This document shows positions 7,990-15,959 of a stretch of 64,000 nucleotides of DNA, piece after piece (positions within the stretch are counted from its first letter, which is position 1; every line of letters starts with the position of its first letter). Source of the DNA: Bacteroides bouchesdurhonensis (GTDB taxonomy: Bacteria; Bacteroidota; Bacteroidia; Bacteroidales; Bacteroidaceae); contig NZ_LT707006.1 of assembly GCF_900155865.1 (NCBI RefSeq), forward strand, positions 3,822,577 through 3,886,576, read 5' to 3'. The position numbers and the translations under genes are program-made. The notes under the pieces were generated by a model. That model was not told the origin of the DNA, did not search any database, and saw only the letters and a list, made by a program, of their open reading frames with translations.

Positions 7990-9174
7990 TTATAATTTAG
8001 GGCCTGCATTTCTGCGTTCGGCCAGGTTATTGATTTGGTCCTGTTTAGTCGGATGCAGCCGCACCTCCATCGGTTTGTTGAGCAGACAGTCGTTCCAGTC
8101 CTTGAAAGCCTTGGGAGGAAGCCATTGTCCCATATCGTATCTGACCGACAGGTGTTCCTTGACCTGCACCTGAAAGGGACGCTCCGGATCAAGCCGGAAG
8201 GAACGTCCGTTCGCTTCCACTTCCAGACTGTCACGGGTTCGGTTGATTTTCATGGGGATGTTCTCTACCAGCGCCATCATGCGCAAGCCGTAGATACGAC
8301 CGGGCAGGTCATTGTCGAAACAGTCAAACGGGCGGGCTTCGGGAAAGCGGTTCAGCACCTGCCGGATTTGTCCGTCAGAGAACGTGCCGCCCAGTGATAC
8401 CAGGGCAATTTCATTGGTCAGCTGCTTCCGGTTCCATTGGTAAAACGCCAAGGCATCGAAAGCCGACTCACAGAAGAAGACACTCTTCACCACATTCGGA
8501 TAGCCACCTGACAAGTCAGCCACCCATGCGGAAGAGGAAGAATCACTTCCGGCCGCCTTGGATTTGTAACCGCCGTACCCCCGCAGTTCGTAGCCCCGGA
8601 CCTGATTGTTCTCTCCGTTGATATAAGGGAAGCCGATATTGTAGCCGTCAAAGTTCTCGTTCTTCCTGTCGCGGATGAGTCGGATGAACGGAGCAAAGGT
8701 GCGTACCGTTTCATCAGACAATCCCCTTTGTTGGAAGATGGCCGGAATCTTATCGGGATTTATCGGCTTCACCTCATACCTGGAGCTGTCGAAGGTGGCG
8801 TGATACCTGACTGACTGCACATACTCCCGGTCATCGCGGTATTCAGGCTCAGGCATATTGGCAAAGCGGGACAGCACCTTGGCTATCTTCTGCCATTCAT
8901 CCTTGCCCGACACGTTGAAGGCATTCAGGTTCTCCCGGATGAGTGTGACCACATCCCCCTTGGAACCGTCACGGCGGAAGAACCGCTGGGAAGCCTTGTC
9001 CTGGGGATGGCAGATCACAAGCACATCCCGCTTTTCCTTGCCGTCCCCCAACACCAGCTCCATGTAGCGGCCCACACCGGCCCTTCGGTCCAGGCGGTAC
9101 CCGAGCGCATAGGCTACATCGTCGATGCCTACCTTGGCTTTGAGGTCCTGGAAGTTTACCTTGTAATCAGTCAT
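7990..9174 (-). CDS. Toprim-domain primase-like protein (TraP-like)
   Basis: 394 residues. The N-terminal DUF3991-like region has DDVAYALGYRLDRRAGVGRY and HPQDKASQRFFRRDGSKGD (about residues 17-90). A Toprim domain follows, with the acidic motif FFCESAFDALAFYQ (about 235-248) and the DND element of FDCFDNDLPGR (about 283-293). No CHC2 zinc finger is evident. Such proteins on Bacteroidales conjugative elements are thought to prime complementary-strand synthesis after transfer. The ArdC gene lies 30 bases upstream on the same strand. Confidence 0.75.
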   Translation of the reverse strand: MTDYKVNFQDLKAKVGIDDVAYALGYRLDRRAGVGRYMELVLGDGKEKRDVLVICHPQDKASQRFFRRDGSKGDVVTLIRENLNAFNVSGKDEWQKIAKVLSRFANMPEPEYRDDREYVQSVRYHATFDSSRYEVKPINPDKIPAIFQQRGLSDETVRTFAPFIRLIRDRKNENFDGYNIGFPYINGENNQVRGYELRGYGGYKSKAAGSDSSSSAWVADLSGGYPNVVKSVFFCESAFDALAFYQWNRKQLTNEIALVSLGGTFSDGQIRQVLNRFPEARPFDCFDNDLPGRIYGLRMMALVENIPMKINRTRDSLEVEANGRSFRLDPERPFQVQVKEHLSVRYDMGQWLPPKAFKDWNDCLLNKPMEVRLHPTKQDQINNLAERRNAGPKL

Positions 9175-9204
9175 GGTTCATGGAATTGAAGGTTCTACAT
9201 AAAA

Positions 9205-10542
9205 TCAGATGCTTAACTTGGCACCCACGGCCTGCGTGCGTTTGAGATTGGCTATCTCCGGCTCGAAGGTCTTGTGCGCCGTCATGTTCAGGAAGGCTGC
9301 CTTGTCCTTGTAGTCCGTCAGTTGGAAGTAGGTCTTCGCCGTATCTTTCGATACCTTCTTCAACCCCAGTTCCACACCATCGTAGGAAGCACGGATGGCA
9401 TAATCCCCATTGCGCGTCTTCACGATGGCCGCATTCTTGAACGGCACTTCTTCGCCTTCACCCAACGGGGCAAACGGGTCGTTCTTCGTCAGGTAGGGCT
9501 GCTCGTTCAGTGCCAGCCGCTGCTTGTCCACCTGGTCCAGAATGAGGTCCGAAGCCTTGTTCACGTCCGCCATGACGGAAACGATGAACTTCGGTTCCTG
9601 CTTCAGCACCCCAATCCAGGAATCCAGATAGGCTGCAGAGTTGTCCGTTATCTTGGAATCGAAGCCCATGGAGTGGCTGATCATGGCGGCGGTCAGTTCG
9701 GCTACCAGTTCCTCCTTGGCGTATTTCGGGTCTCCAAAGCGTCCGCCCATCTCGCGGTTGAGCCGTTCAGGTGTCATGGTGGAGTGTGACATCTCATGCA
9801 GCATGGTGGAATAGAACTCCATGCCGCCCCTGTAGACTTCCTCGGGGGTATCGCCGATGTTGAACTGCTCCTTCATGGGTAGCACCACGATGTCCTGGGC
9901 CGGTGAATAGAAGGCTCCGTCCACCCGTTTGTCTGCCTGTATGGGACAGAGCCAGCCTTGCGTCTCAATCATCCGGTCGAGGGCGGCATGGACATACATG
10001 CCTTCCTTATCCCGAAGCTCGGGCACCTTGAACTTCTCCATGAGTTTCTGCACCCGTTCGGGCTGTACCTCTGCCAGATTGGTCTGGTCGATGTTGTACA
10101 CGGGGAAAGCCTTGAAGAAGGGAATGACGTCCATGCCTTTCTTCTCCTCCTTGCTCATGGTCTTATACTCATCCGAACTGACCTTATGGCCGTTCTTGTC
10201 CTTGACCAGCACGTCCCAATAGACCACAGGAAAGGCTTTCTCGCCTTTCAGTACATGGGCTTTCAGGTTGTGCGCCTGCTTGAAGGTGAGGTACACCGGC
10301 AGCCGGTAGCCTTGGGCAGCGGTCTGCAGCTGGAGGAAGAAGGAATTGGAACCCGAATAGTTGCGGCCACCCACGTTCTGCGGGAGACCTGCAAATCCGG
10401 ATGCGCCCCCAATCCAGCCTTTCTTCCAGTCGGAGGCCTTCATCTGCTCCATACGGGCAATCATCATTTCGGCAAAGCGGTCGATGGCTACCTGCCCGGC
10501 ATTGCCGGATGTGTTAGTTCCATACGCCATAGCTTTCGTCAT
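9205..10542 (-). CDS. ardC: ArdC-family antirestriction protein
   Basis: 445 residues. The N-terminal ssDNA-binding ArdC domain covers about residues 15-150 (AIDRFAEMMIARMEQMKASD, LTFKQAHNLKAHVLKGEKAF). The zincin-like metallopeptidase domain carries HEMSHST (HExxH) at about 249-255, with a downstream glutamate in KEELVAELTA. ArdC proteins protect incoming DNA from restriction. Two near start codons exist (10542 and 10530), and both overlap the small upstream gene. Confidence 0.85.
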   Translation of the reverse strand: MTKAMAYGTNTSGNAGQVAIDRFAEMMIARMEQMKASDWKKGWIGGASGFAGLPQNVGGRNYSGSNSFFLQLQTAAQGYRLPVYLTFKQAHNLKAHVLKGEKAFPVVYWDVLVKDKNGHKVSSDEYKTMSKEEKKGMDVIPFFKAFPVYNIDQTNLAEVQPERVQKLMEKFKVPELRDKEGMYVHAALDRMIETQGWLCPIQADKRVDGAFYSPAQDIVVLPMKEQFNIGDTPEEVYRGGMEFYSTMLHEMSHSTMTPERLNREMGGRFGDPKYAKEELVAELTAAMISHSMGFDSKITDNSAAYLDSWIGVLKQEPKFIVSVMADVNKASDLILDQVDKQRLALNEQPYLTKNDPFAPLGEGEEVPFKNAAIVKTRNGDYAIRASYDGVELGLKKVSKDTAKTYFQLTDYKDKAAFLNMTAHKTFEPEIANLKRTQAVGAKLSI

Positions 10543-10744
10543 CCATTACCTGACGGTCCATCTGGTCGATGTCCGTCTGTTCAACATAAAACTCTGCGGA
10601 TTCATCCGAAGGATCTGTGCCGTGGGTCTGGCACCACTCCAGATAATCCTCTGCACTGTCCCCGTCCATCACAAAGCGGAGGAAACCGATTTTACCTGCC
10701 TGAAGGAGTTCCACCAACTCCTCGTGTGTCTTTTTAGCTGTCAT
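10514..10744 (-). CDS. Small acidic protein upstream of ardC
   Basis: 76 residues, strongly acidic (MDGDSAEDYLEWCQTHGTDP...). An N-terminal helix reads KTHEELVELLQAGKIGFLRFV. It overlaps the ardC start by 29 bases. No family is recognised. An acidic small protein before an antirestriction gene could be a DNA mimic, but composition is the only support. Confidence 0.6.
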   Translation of the reverse strand: MTAKKTHEELVELLQAGKIGFLRFVMDGDSAEDYLEWCQTHGTDPSDESAEFYVEQTDIDQMDRQVMDDESYGVWN

Positions 10745-10797
10745 ATCTTTTCGTCTTTTATTGTTTCTTGAATATTCGTTTGTTCCTTTTGATTGCG

Positions 10798-12087
10798 TTA
10801 CATTTTCATGGAAGCCGACTTCTCCAGCTTGTTGGTCACAGCTGAAAGCATCCCGGAAATTTCCGTATTGAGGTACTTGGCCGCAATCTGTTCCCGGGTG
10901 GCAGTCTTTGCCTTGAAAAGCGAGTAGCCGTCATCAAAGGAGAGTTCATGCTTGCTGGTCTTGCCCTTGTCGCCCAGGTCCATCGACACCTTCCATTTGT
11001 TGTCGGAGTGGTCCTTGGCCACACGGACTCCTTTGGGGTCCACTCCTTCGGGAAGCTGGTACTTCTCGTAGGCTGACTGCAGGTGCAGTCGTTCCCCGAA
11101 GTTCTTCTCCACAAGTTGTGTAGGACTGACCACCCGGTCGAAGTAGGCATTCAAGTCCTCACGGGAAGCCACTGCCGACATCTTGGTGTCGCCCATCTGC
11201 ACATAGAACTTATACTTGCCGTAGTCCGGTCGCTGTTCGTCCTTTTCCTTATAGACATTGAACTTGTCGATGGTGATGGCTCCATCCGGACCGGACAACT
11301 GCTTCGGCATTTGGAACGCTTCTTCCGATACCTTCGGCATCAGCTTGGTGGGATAATAGCGTTCCATCAGCTGGGGCACCGTCATTTCCTTCTTCTGGTA
11401 AGCGGCCAAATCCGCTGCGTCCATCTTCTGCGGTTTCAGCTGTACGCCGTCCATCTTGGCGGTGAAGTACCAGTCTGCCGGATTGGTAGTGCTCTGGAAG
11501 GCATGGCCATGGCTGACTTTCTCGCCGTTGGCGGTAATCATCTGCGGTTCACGTGGCTTGCGTTCCTGCTTGGCTTCCGCTTTCTGCTCGGTTGCTTGTT
11601 CACTCTTCATTTCCTTGGCAGGTTTCTCCTCTGCAGCCGTCTTGACTGTCTTGGTAGGCTCTTCCTGCACAGCCTGTTCTTTCTTCTTTTTCGCCATAGT
11701 TTCCTGATTGAGGTTGTTTTCTTTTTTCACTTTATCCTGGCTTTTCAAATCTTCCCCGGTCTTTTCCCTGGGCTTCTTCATCAGTTTCGGCTGGTCTATC
11801 GCCTCGCAAATGGCGACCCGCTGACCGGAGCGAATCAGCTTGGGCAGATGCTTGTCCAGTTCATGACGGGGAAAAGTCAGGAGTTTGATGGGGTCATTCT
11901 CCAGCGGCAGAATCTTGTCTGATACCTTCAGCGCCAGTATCACCGATGCCTTGAGTGCATCTTCCTTATACATTTCGTAGAAGTTCCCGTTACGGAAGAG
12001 GAGCAGCGCATCGGGATGCTTCTTCTTCATGTCGTTGAACATCCGTACCAGACCTACATCCTGTTCGGCATTTTTCTTCTTGACCAT
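10798..12087 (-). CDS. MutS-I-domain / DUF3945 protein
   Basis: 429 residues. The N-terminus (about 8-105) resembles the mismatch-recognition domain I of MutS: FNDMKKKHPDALLLFRNGNF then YEMYKEDALKASVILALKV. A charged linker rich in Lys, Glu and Gln (about 105-190) leads to DUF3945-like repeats (ITANGEKVSHGHAFQSTTNP; VRVAKDHSDNKWKVSMDLGD). MutS domains II-V are absent, so there is no ATPase. It may bind ss/ds DNA junctions or distorted DNA during transfer. It is encoded 12 bases downstream of the DUF4099 gene. Confidence 0.7.
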   Translation of the reverse strand: MVKKKNAEQDVGLVRMFNDMKKKHPDALLLFRNGNFYEMYKEDALKASVILALKVSDKILPLENDPIKLLTFPRHELDKHLPKLIRSGQRVAICEAIDQPKLMKKPREKTGEDLKSQDKVKKENNLNQETMAKKKKEQAVQEEPTKTVKTAAEEKPAKEMKSEQATEQKAEAKQERKPREPQMITANGEKVSHGHAFQSTTNPADWYFTAKMDGVQLKPQKMDAADLAAYQKKEMTVPQLMERYYPTKLMPKVSEEAFQMPKQLSGPDGAITIDKFNVYKEKDEQRPDYGKYKFYVQMGDTKMSAVASREDLNAYFDRVVSPTQLVEKNFGERLHLQSAYEKYQLPEGVDPKGVRVAKDHSDNKWKVSMDLGDKGKTSKHELSFDDGYSLFKAKTATREQIAAKYLNTEISGMLSAVTNKLEKSASMKM

Positions 12088-12099
12088 AAGGGTAATGAT

Positions 12100-12876
12100 T
12101 TAGAGTTTGAGTCCTTGGGAATGTTTTTCCTTCTGATTACCGAATTTCAAAGCTCTTTCCTGTGACTGCTTGTCTACCACTTTTTGGTATTCCCAGCGGT
12201 TCTTGTCCGTCATCACCAGTCCCAGGTACTCGGGATGCTGTTCGTCGTAGCGAAGTTTCTGCTGTCGCTCCCACTCCTTCAAGTCCCCTTGGATGAGCTT
12301 GAAACCCTGAGGCTCTTTCAGATCGACACCGACCGACACTTTCTCACCACCCACATTCAGCTCAATGGGTTTTCCCTCGCGTACCTGCTGCTTTTGCTGC
12401 ATGCCCAGTTCGATGTCGTTGACCTTCTCCATGTCCTTGAGCTTCTGTTCCAACTGAACATCCGTGACACGGCGATGGAAGATTGATTTGGTTTCGGGGT
12501 CGAGTTGCAGATACTGCTGGGTCTTTTCACCGTTGACTTCCACGGCTTTCTGGATGACTTCACCTTTACCCAACCGCTCCGCTTCTTGGTCGGACAATCG
12601 CAACACTTGGTTGCGTTCCTTTTCCAGTACGGCACGGACAGGATAAGCCATAAGCGCCGGATTACCTTGCTGGTCGGTGGTCAGCTGAAGTTTGAGGGGA
12701 AGCGTGATGATGTCTCCGTTACGGGCACTGATGGACACCTGCATGAGCGGGGTGACCTCTCCGGATGCCAGCTTCTCCTTCACTTCCTGAGGGAGACTGT
12801 CGGCCTTTTCCCGGTCAATGCCCAATGCCGCCAACTTCTCGTAGGGCAGCCTTTCAGAATGATTGATGTTGTGCAT
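12100..12876 (-). CDS. DUF4099/DUF3945-type ICE protein
   Basis: 258 residues from MHNINHSERLPYEKLAALGI, a typical DUF4099 opening. A C-terminal DUF3945-like segment includes LVMTDKNRWEYQKVVDKQSQ. An upstream in-frame extension would cross the minus-strand promoter, so the inner ATG is preferred. It is first in the minus-strand operon that continues through the MutS-I gene, the small acidic gene and ardC, probably as far as the primase. Its molecular function is unknown. Confidence 0.7.
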   Translation of the reverse strand: MHNINHSERLPYEKLAALGIDREKADSLPQEVKEKLASGEVTPLMQVSISARNGDIITLPLKLQLTTDQQGNPALMAYPVRAVLEKERNQVLRLSDQEAERLGKGEVIQKAVEVNGEKTQQYLQLDPETKSIFHRRVTDVQLEQKLKDMEKVNDIELGMQQKQQVREGKPIELNVGGEKVSVGVDLKEPQGFKLIQGDLKEWERQQKLRYDEQHPEYLGLVMTDKNRWEYQKVVDKQSQERALKFGNQKEKHSQGLKL

Positions 12877-12900
12877 TTTCGTATTGTTTAAGTAAAACGA

Positions 12901-12908
12901 TATATTTG
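12901..12908 (+). promoter_or_regulatory. -7 box of the glucosaminidase gene
   Basis: TATATTTG, a perfect TAnnTTTG match, lies 58 bases upstream of the plus-strand start at 12967. It partly faces the minus-strand box at 12934-12941, so the two promoters overlap head-on. Confidence 0.6.
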
Positions 12909-12933
12909 CGGTCGGAACCGCCTTGAACACCCG

Positions 12934-12941
12934 CAAAAGTA
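12934..12941 (-). promoter_or_regulatory. -7 box of the ICE establishment operon
   Basis: Minus-strand TACTTTTG (TAnnTTTG) is about 58 bases upstream of the DUF4099 start at 12876. Transcription would run through 12.9 to 9.2 kb and perhaps beyond. Confidence 0.6.
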
Positions 12942-12966
12942 TTGGCAACCCTATCATTGAAAAGAA

Positions 12967-13605
12967 ATGCACAACATCATTCTGACCGCCGTGCTGTTGA
13001 TTCTTGGTTCCGCTTCAGCATCGGCACAGTTCTATACAATTACAAAAGAGACGGAAATCCTACCTGAAAAGCAACAAAAAGTGGTTCCTGATACCCTACA
13101 GAGGAGTTTGGGCGCTTATGAGTCTTGCAAAAAGGCAGAAAAGGACTCCCTTGCCCCAGAGGTGCCTGTAAAACTGCTTTCGGAGCTATATGCCCGAAAA
13201 GTTTACGCAAGGGTGTCCCACGAAAAAGCGTCTGATAAGGGAACTGAAAAAACTGAGGTTTCTGAACGAAAAGAACTTCCTGCGCTCACTATTCCCAATC
13301 TCTACCAAGAAATCATTCGCAATGGCATCCGGCATCCAAAGATTGTATTGGCACAGGCCATACTAGAAACGAGCTGGTTCCGTTCACCGCTCTGCCGGAA
13401 CCGGCACAACCTGTTCGGACTAACGAATCCCAAAACCGGGAAGTACTATGAGTTCAACCACTGGACGGAAAGTGTCAGGGCTTATTACACCAAGGTGCAG
13501 TACAAGTATAAAGGAGGAAACTACCTGCTGTGGCTACACAAGATTGGCTATGCGGAAGACCCAAGGTATGTGCGTGAAGTGATGAAAGTAGTAAGTCAAT
13601 TATGA
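12967..13605 (+). CDS. Secreted glucosaminidase-type peptidoglycan hydrolase
   Basis: 212 residues. The signal peptide ends near SASAQ (about residue 21). A linker follows, then a C-terminal glucosaminidase (LYZ2-like) domain from about 110: PNLYQEIIRNGIRHPKIVLA, then AILETSWF with the likely catalytic Glu, then NRHNLFGLTNPKTGKYYEFN. It is expected in the periplasm, opening the peptidoglycan for the mating channel, like the lysozyme genes of CTnDOT-type elements. It is transcribed away from the establishment operon. Confidence 0.8.
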   Translation: MHNIILTAVLLILGSASASAQFYTITKETEILPEKQQKVVPDTLQRSLGAYESCKKAEKDSLAPEVPVKLLSELYARKVYARVSHEKASDKGTEKTEVSERKELPALTIPNLYQEIIRNGIRHPKIVLAQAILETSWFRSPLCRNRHNLFGLTNPKTGKYYEFNHWTESVRAYYTKVQYKYKGGNYLLWLHKIGYAEDPRYVREVMKVVSQL

Positions 13606-13696
13606 GCAATCCTGAACTGACTATGGAGAAGCGATAAAAATCGTAATACGGGCCGTTAAAAATGCAAATGGACGATGTAATCTCATGAATACTCTA

Positions 13697-13704
13697 TACC
13701 TTTG
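13697..13704 (+). promoter_or_regulatory. -7 box for the gene at 13727
   Basis: TACCTTTG fits TAnnTTTG and is only about 22 bases upstream of the start codon, which implies a short leader. Confidence 0.5.
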
Positions 13705-13726
13705 AGTTCTAATATGTTTATGCGAT

Positions 13727-14593
13727 ATGGCATCAGAATTTATACAGTCAAAGGGGATTGAGATATACAATGCCTCTATTTATAAAAGTAGGCTGGAAGA
13801 AAGTTTACAGGCCGGAACCTGGGTCGTGGACAACTTTCTGTCTTCAATGGCTTGTGCAAATGAAGAGACTCAAAAAAAAATGATATGGGGGACATTGCTT
13901 CATCTTAGAAAGGTGGCTTTCAGCGATGATTACACTATCAGTTTTTTAGGAGCCAGCTATAACCACATCTTCTCCCATCCTCTCATCCGTTCACACCTGA
14001 ACTATATGTTCAGACCGGCGGATGTCACAGACTTACTGGATTATGCCGCGAGGAACTTTCAGGAAGGTGACAGCCTGCAAAAGTCGTTTTGCTGCATTGT
14101 TCTGCAGCTGCTACTCTCGGAACATGTGGTTATTTCCGATTTGATTCAACCGGTGTGTAAGCAATTACAGGAACTACATGGATGTATCAGACAGAATCCA
14201 ATTCCCCTATACAAGAATGCCTATGTACGTTATTCGTTTCTGCTATGTTGTTATCGGATTCAGCTATGTGACATGAGTCCGATGGAGAAAGAAGAGCTGT
14301 ATGTCTTGTTGTACAAGGAATGGAGAATCATTACCCGGATTATTTCCATATTCTCCGGCATTGTGGTAGGTTGTGAGTTTACCAACTTTGCAAGCCTCAC
14401 GACCAACATGAAAGGCCATATTGAGTTTGCCCATTTGTATTTGAAAGCTGCCCGGACAGACAAAGGGAAACGAAACAAGTATAGCGGTAAATCTGGAACA
14501 GATCACTTAGTGAAACTCCAGGAAGAAATGCAGAGACAGTCCGATAAAAAGAATTCGTCATTAGATGAACTATACAGAATTTTATTCAAATAA
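13727..14593 (+). CDS. Hypothetical cargo protein
   Basis: 288 residues, all-helical in appearance, without a signal peptide. The central part has hydrophobic helices with several Cys residues (FCCIVLQLLLSEHVV, FLLCCYRIQLCDMS). The C-terminus is basic and charged (KAARTDKGKRNKYSGKSG). No family is recognised. It is the first gene of the cargo segment, and a second gene of unknown function follows in the same direction with its own promoter. Confidence 0.65.
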   Translation: MASEFIQSKGIEIYNASIYKSRLEESLQAGTWVVDNFLSSMACANEETQKKMIWGTLLHLRKVAFSDDYTISFLGASYNHIFSHPLIRSHLNYMFRPADVTDLLDYAARNFQEGDSLQKSFCCIVLQLLLSEHVVISDLIQPVCKQLQELHGCIRQNPIPLYKNAYVRYSFLLCCYRIQLCDMSPMEKEELYVLLYKEWRIITRIISIFSGIVVGCEFTNFASLTTNMKGHIEFAHLYLKAARTDKGKRNKYSGKSGTDHLVKLQEEMQRQSDKKNSSLDELYRILFK

Positions 14594-14681
14594 GAAAAGG
14601 TTCATTGTATCTGTACAATGGAAGTTATTTGTTTGATTTATTTAGAGAAAATATATGTTACAACGTTAATCAAACTTTGAT

Positions 14682-14689
14682 TACTTTTG
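14682..14689 (+). promoter_or_regulatory. -7 box for the IS-split gene
   Basis: TACTTTTG (TAnnTTTG) lies 22 bases upstream of the ATG at 14712. Confidence 0.55.
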
Positions 14690-15003
14690 TAAAATACATC
14701 CAACTTATCCTATGGGTAAAAAGAGAAATAAGAAGAGAAACCTAAAGACTTGTTATGTAGAAGTCGAAAAAGACTTAGGAATGTGGCAGGACTATATGCA
14801 ATATGGTCCGCAATACGACACGAACAATGATTGTCCGATAAATCCAGGTGAATCTGATATGGTGGAACAACTTTCTTTCAAGAAACTGTCTGTAGATACC
14901 AGAAAACAACTTCGCGCAACCATGGTTAATTGGGTTCTTGATTACTGGCAAACAGAAAGACTCATCCCAGAGGGTGCTATCATTAAAGAATTTAGAAACG
15001 CAG

Positions 15004-15011
15004 CTATAAAG
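15004..15011 (+). repeat. Target site duplication, left copy
   Basis: CTATAAAG directly precedes the left terminal repeat of the IS66 element. The identical octamer follows the right end at 17741-17748. Eight bases is the usual target duplication for IS66. Confidence 0.9.
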
Positions 15012-15057
15012 GTAAGCGTCTGAACAAATCCATCTTTTTCTAAGCCTTTAGGCTTCC

Positions 15058-15065
15058 TACTTTTG
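15058..15065 (+). promoter_or_regulatory. IS66 tnpA promoter box
   Basis: TACTTTTG is 26 bases upstream of tnpA. Just upstream lies the tight palindrome AAGCCTTTAGGCTT (15042-15055), which could damp read-through from outside the element. Confidence 0.55.
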
Positions 15066-15090
15066 TATCCTAATAAATCAGTTCATAATT

Positions 15091-15525
15091 ATGATACAAA
15101 AGAAGAAGTACATGACGCGTGAGGAATTTATCAGGATTCTTCGCCGTCAGAAGGCCAGCAATTTGAGTATAACAGATTTTTGTCACAATGAGGGTTTCCA
15201 TCGCTCCAAGTTTTACGAATGGAAGTTGCGTTTCAAAATCACAGATGAAGAGCTTGCCTGTTCCCCCATGGAGGATATGGTAGGTTTCAGTCCCATTATC
15301 ATAGAGGACCGACAGGCTTTACCGGCTTCCCATTCCGCCCCTATGTCTCCTCCCGCTACGGAACCTTACCGGCCGATGAGACAACCGTGCAAGGTTGTAG
15401 ATAACTCAGAGATCTCCCTTGAACTTCCCAACGGGATGAAATTGAAATTTAAAGGTCAGTCCGGTTGCAAGGCTGCCCTGAGTTTTATCTCTAAAATATA
15501 CAATGCCAATGTTCTGCCTAAATGA
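15091..15525 (+). CDS. tnpA: IS66 TnpA
   Basis: 144 residues. An N-terminal HTH region (TREEFIRILRRQKASNLSIT, GFHRSKFYEWKLRF) is followed by a Pro-rich linker and a C-terminal LELPNGMKLKFKG segment. This matches the IS66 accessory protein TnpA, which is needed with TnpB for transposition. Its 3' end overlaps tnpB by 23 bases. Confidence 0.9.
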   Translation: MIQKKKYMTREEFIRILRRQKASNLSITDFCHNEGFHRSKFYEWKLRFKITDEELACSPMEDMVGFSPIIIEDRQALPASHSAPMSPPATEPYRPMRQPCKVVDNSEISLELPNGMKLKFKGQSGCKAALSFISKIYNANVLPK

Positions 15526-15871
15526 TAACATGCGCTACTTCCTGTGCGGCGGCTATACAGACATGCGCAAAAGGATTTTCAGTCTCAGCGGTCTTGTCCA
15601 TGACAAGATGGGTGGTGATGTAAGAAGCGGCGATGTCTATCTGTTCGTGAATCGTGCGAAAAACCGTCTCAAATTGCTTCACGCGGAAACCGGCGGCTTG
15701 GTTCTGTATGAGAAGCTTCTTGAAGAGGGTACTTTTAAACTGCCTGATTATGATCCCGACACAAAATCCTATCCCATGACGTGGAGCGATCTGGTGATGA
15801 TGGTCGAAGGAATAAGTGAGGACAAGAAAAAACGTCAGAGGCGTCTGCGGGATCTGAGAAAGAGGTGGTGA
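15503..15871 (+). CDS. tnpB: IS66 TnpB (Orf2)
   Basis: 122 residues with the IS66 Orf2 pattern: YFLCGGYTDMRKRIFSLSGL, then DVYLFVNRAKNRLKLLHAE and ETGGLVLYEKLLEEGTF. The start could be 15503, 15509 or 15530 because all are in frame. Overlap with tnpA suggests translational coupling. Confidence 0.9.
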   Translation: MPMFCLNDNMRYFLCGGYTDMRKRIFSLSGLVHDKMGGDVRSGDVYLFVNRAKNRLKLLHAETGGLVLYEKLLEEGTFKLPDYDPDTKSYPMTWSDLVMMVEGISEDKKKRQRRLRDLRKRW

Positions 15872-15959
15872 TGCCTTAAAAGACACTGAAAATAAACCTT
15901 TTGCAAACTTGCCTATCCCGATTTTTTTCCTTATCTTTATATCACAAATAAATCAGGAA

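Noticed and set aside
11083..11922. 279-codon plus-strand frame opposite the MutS-I gene
   Set aside because: It is rich in Leu, Phe and His because it mirrors Lys/Glu codons of the real gene. No start context or motifs are seen.
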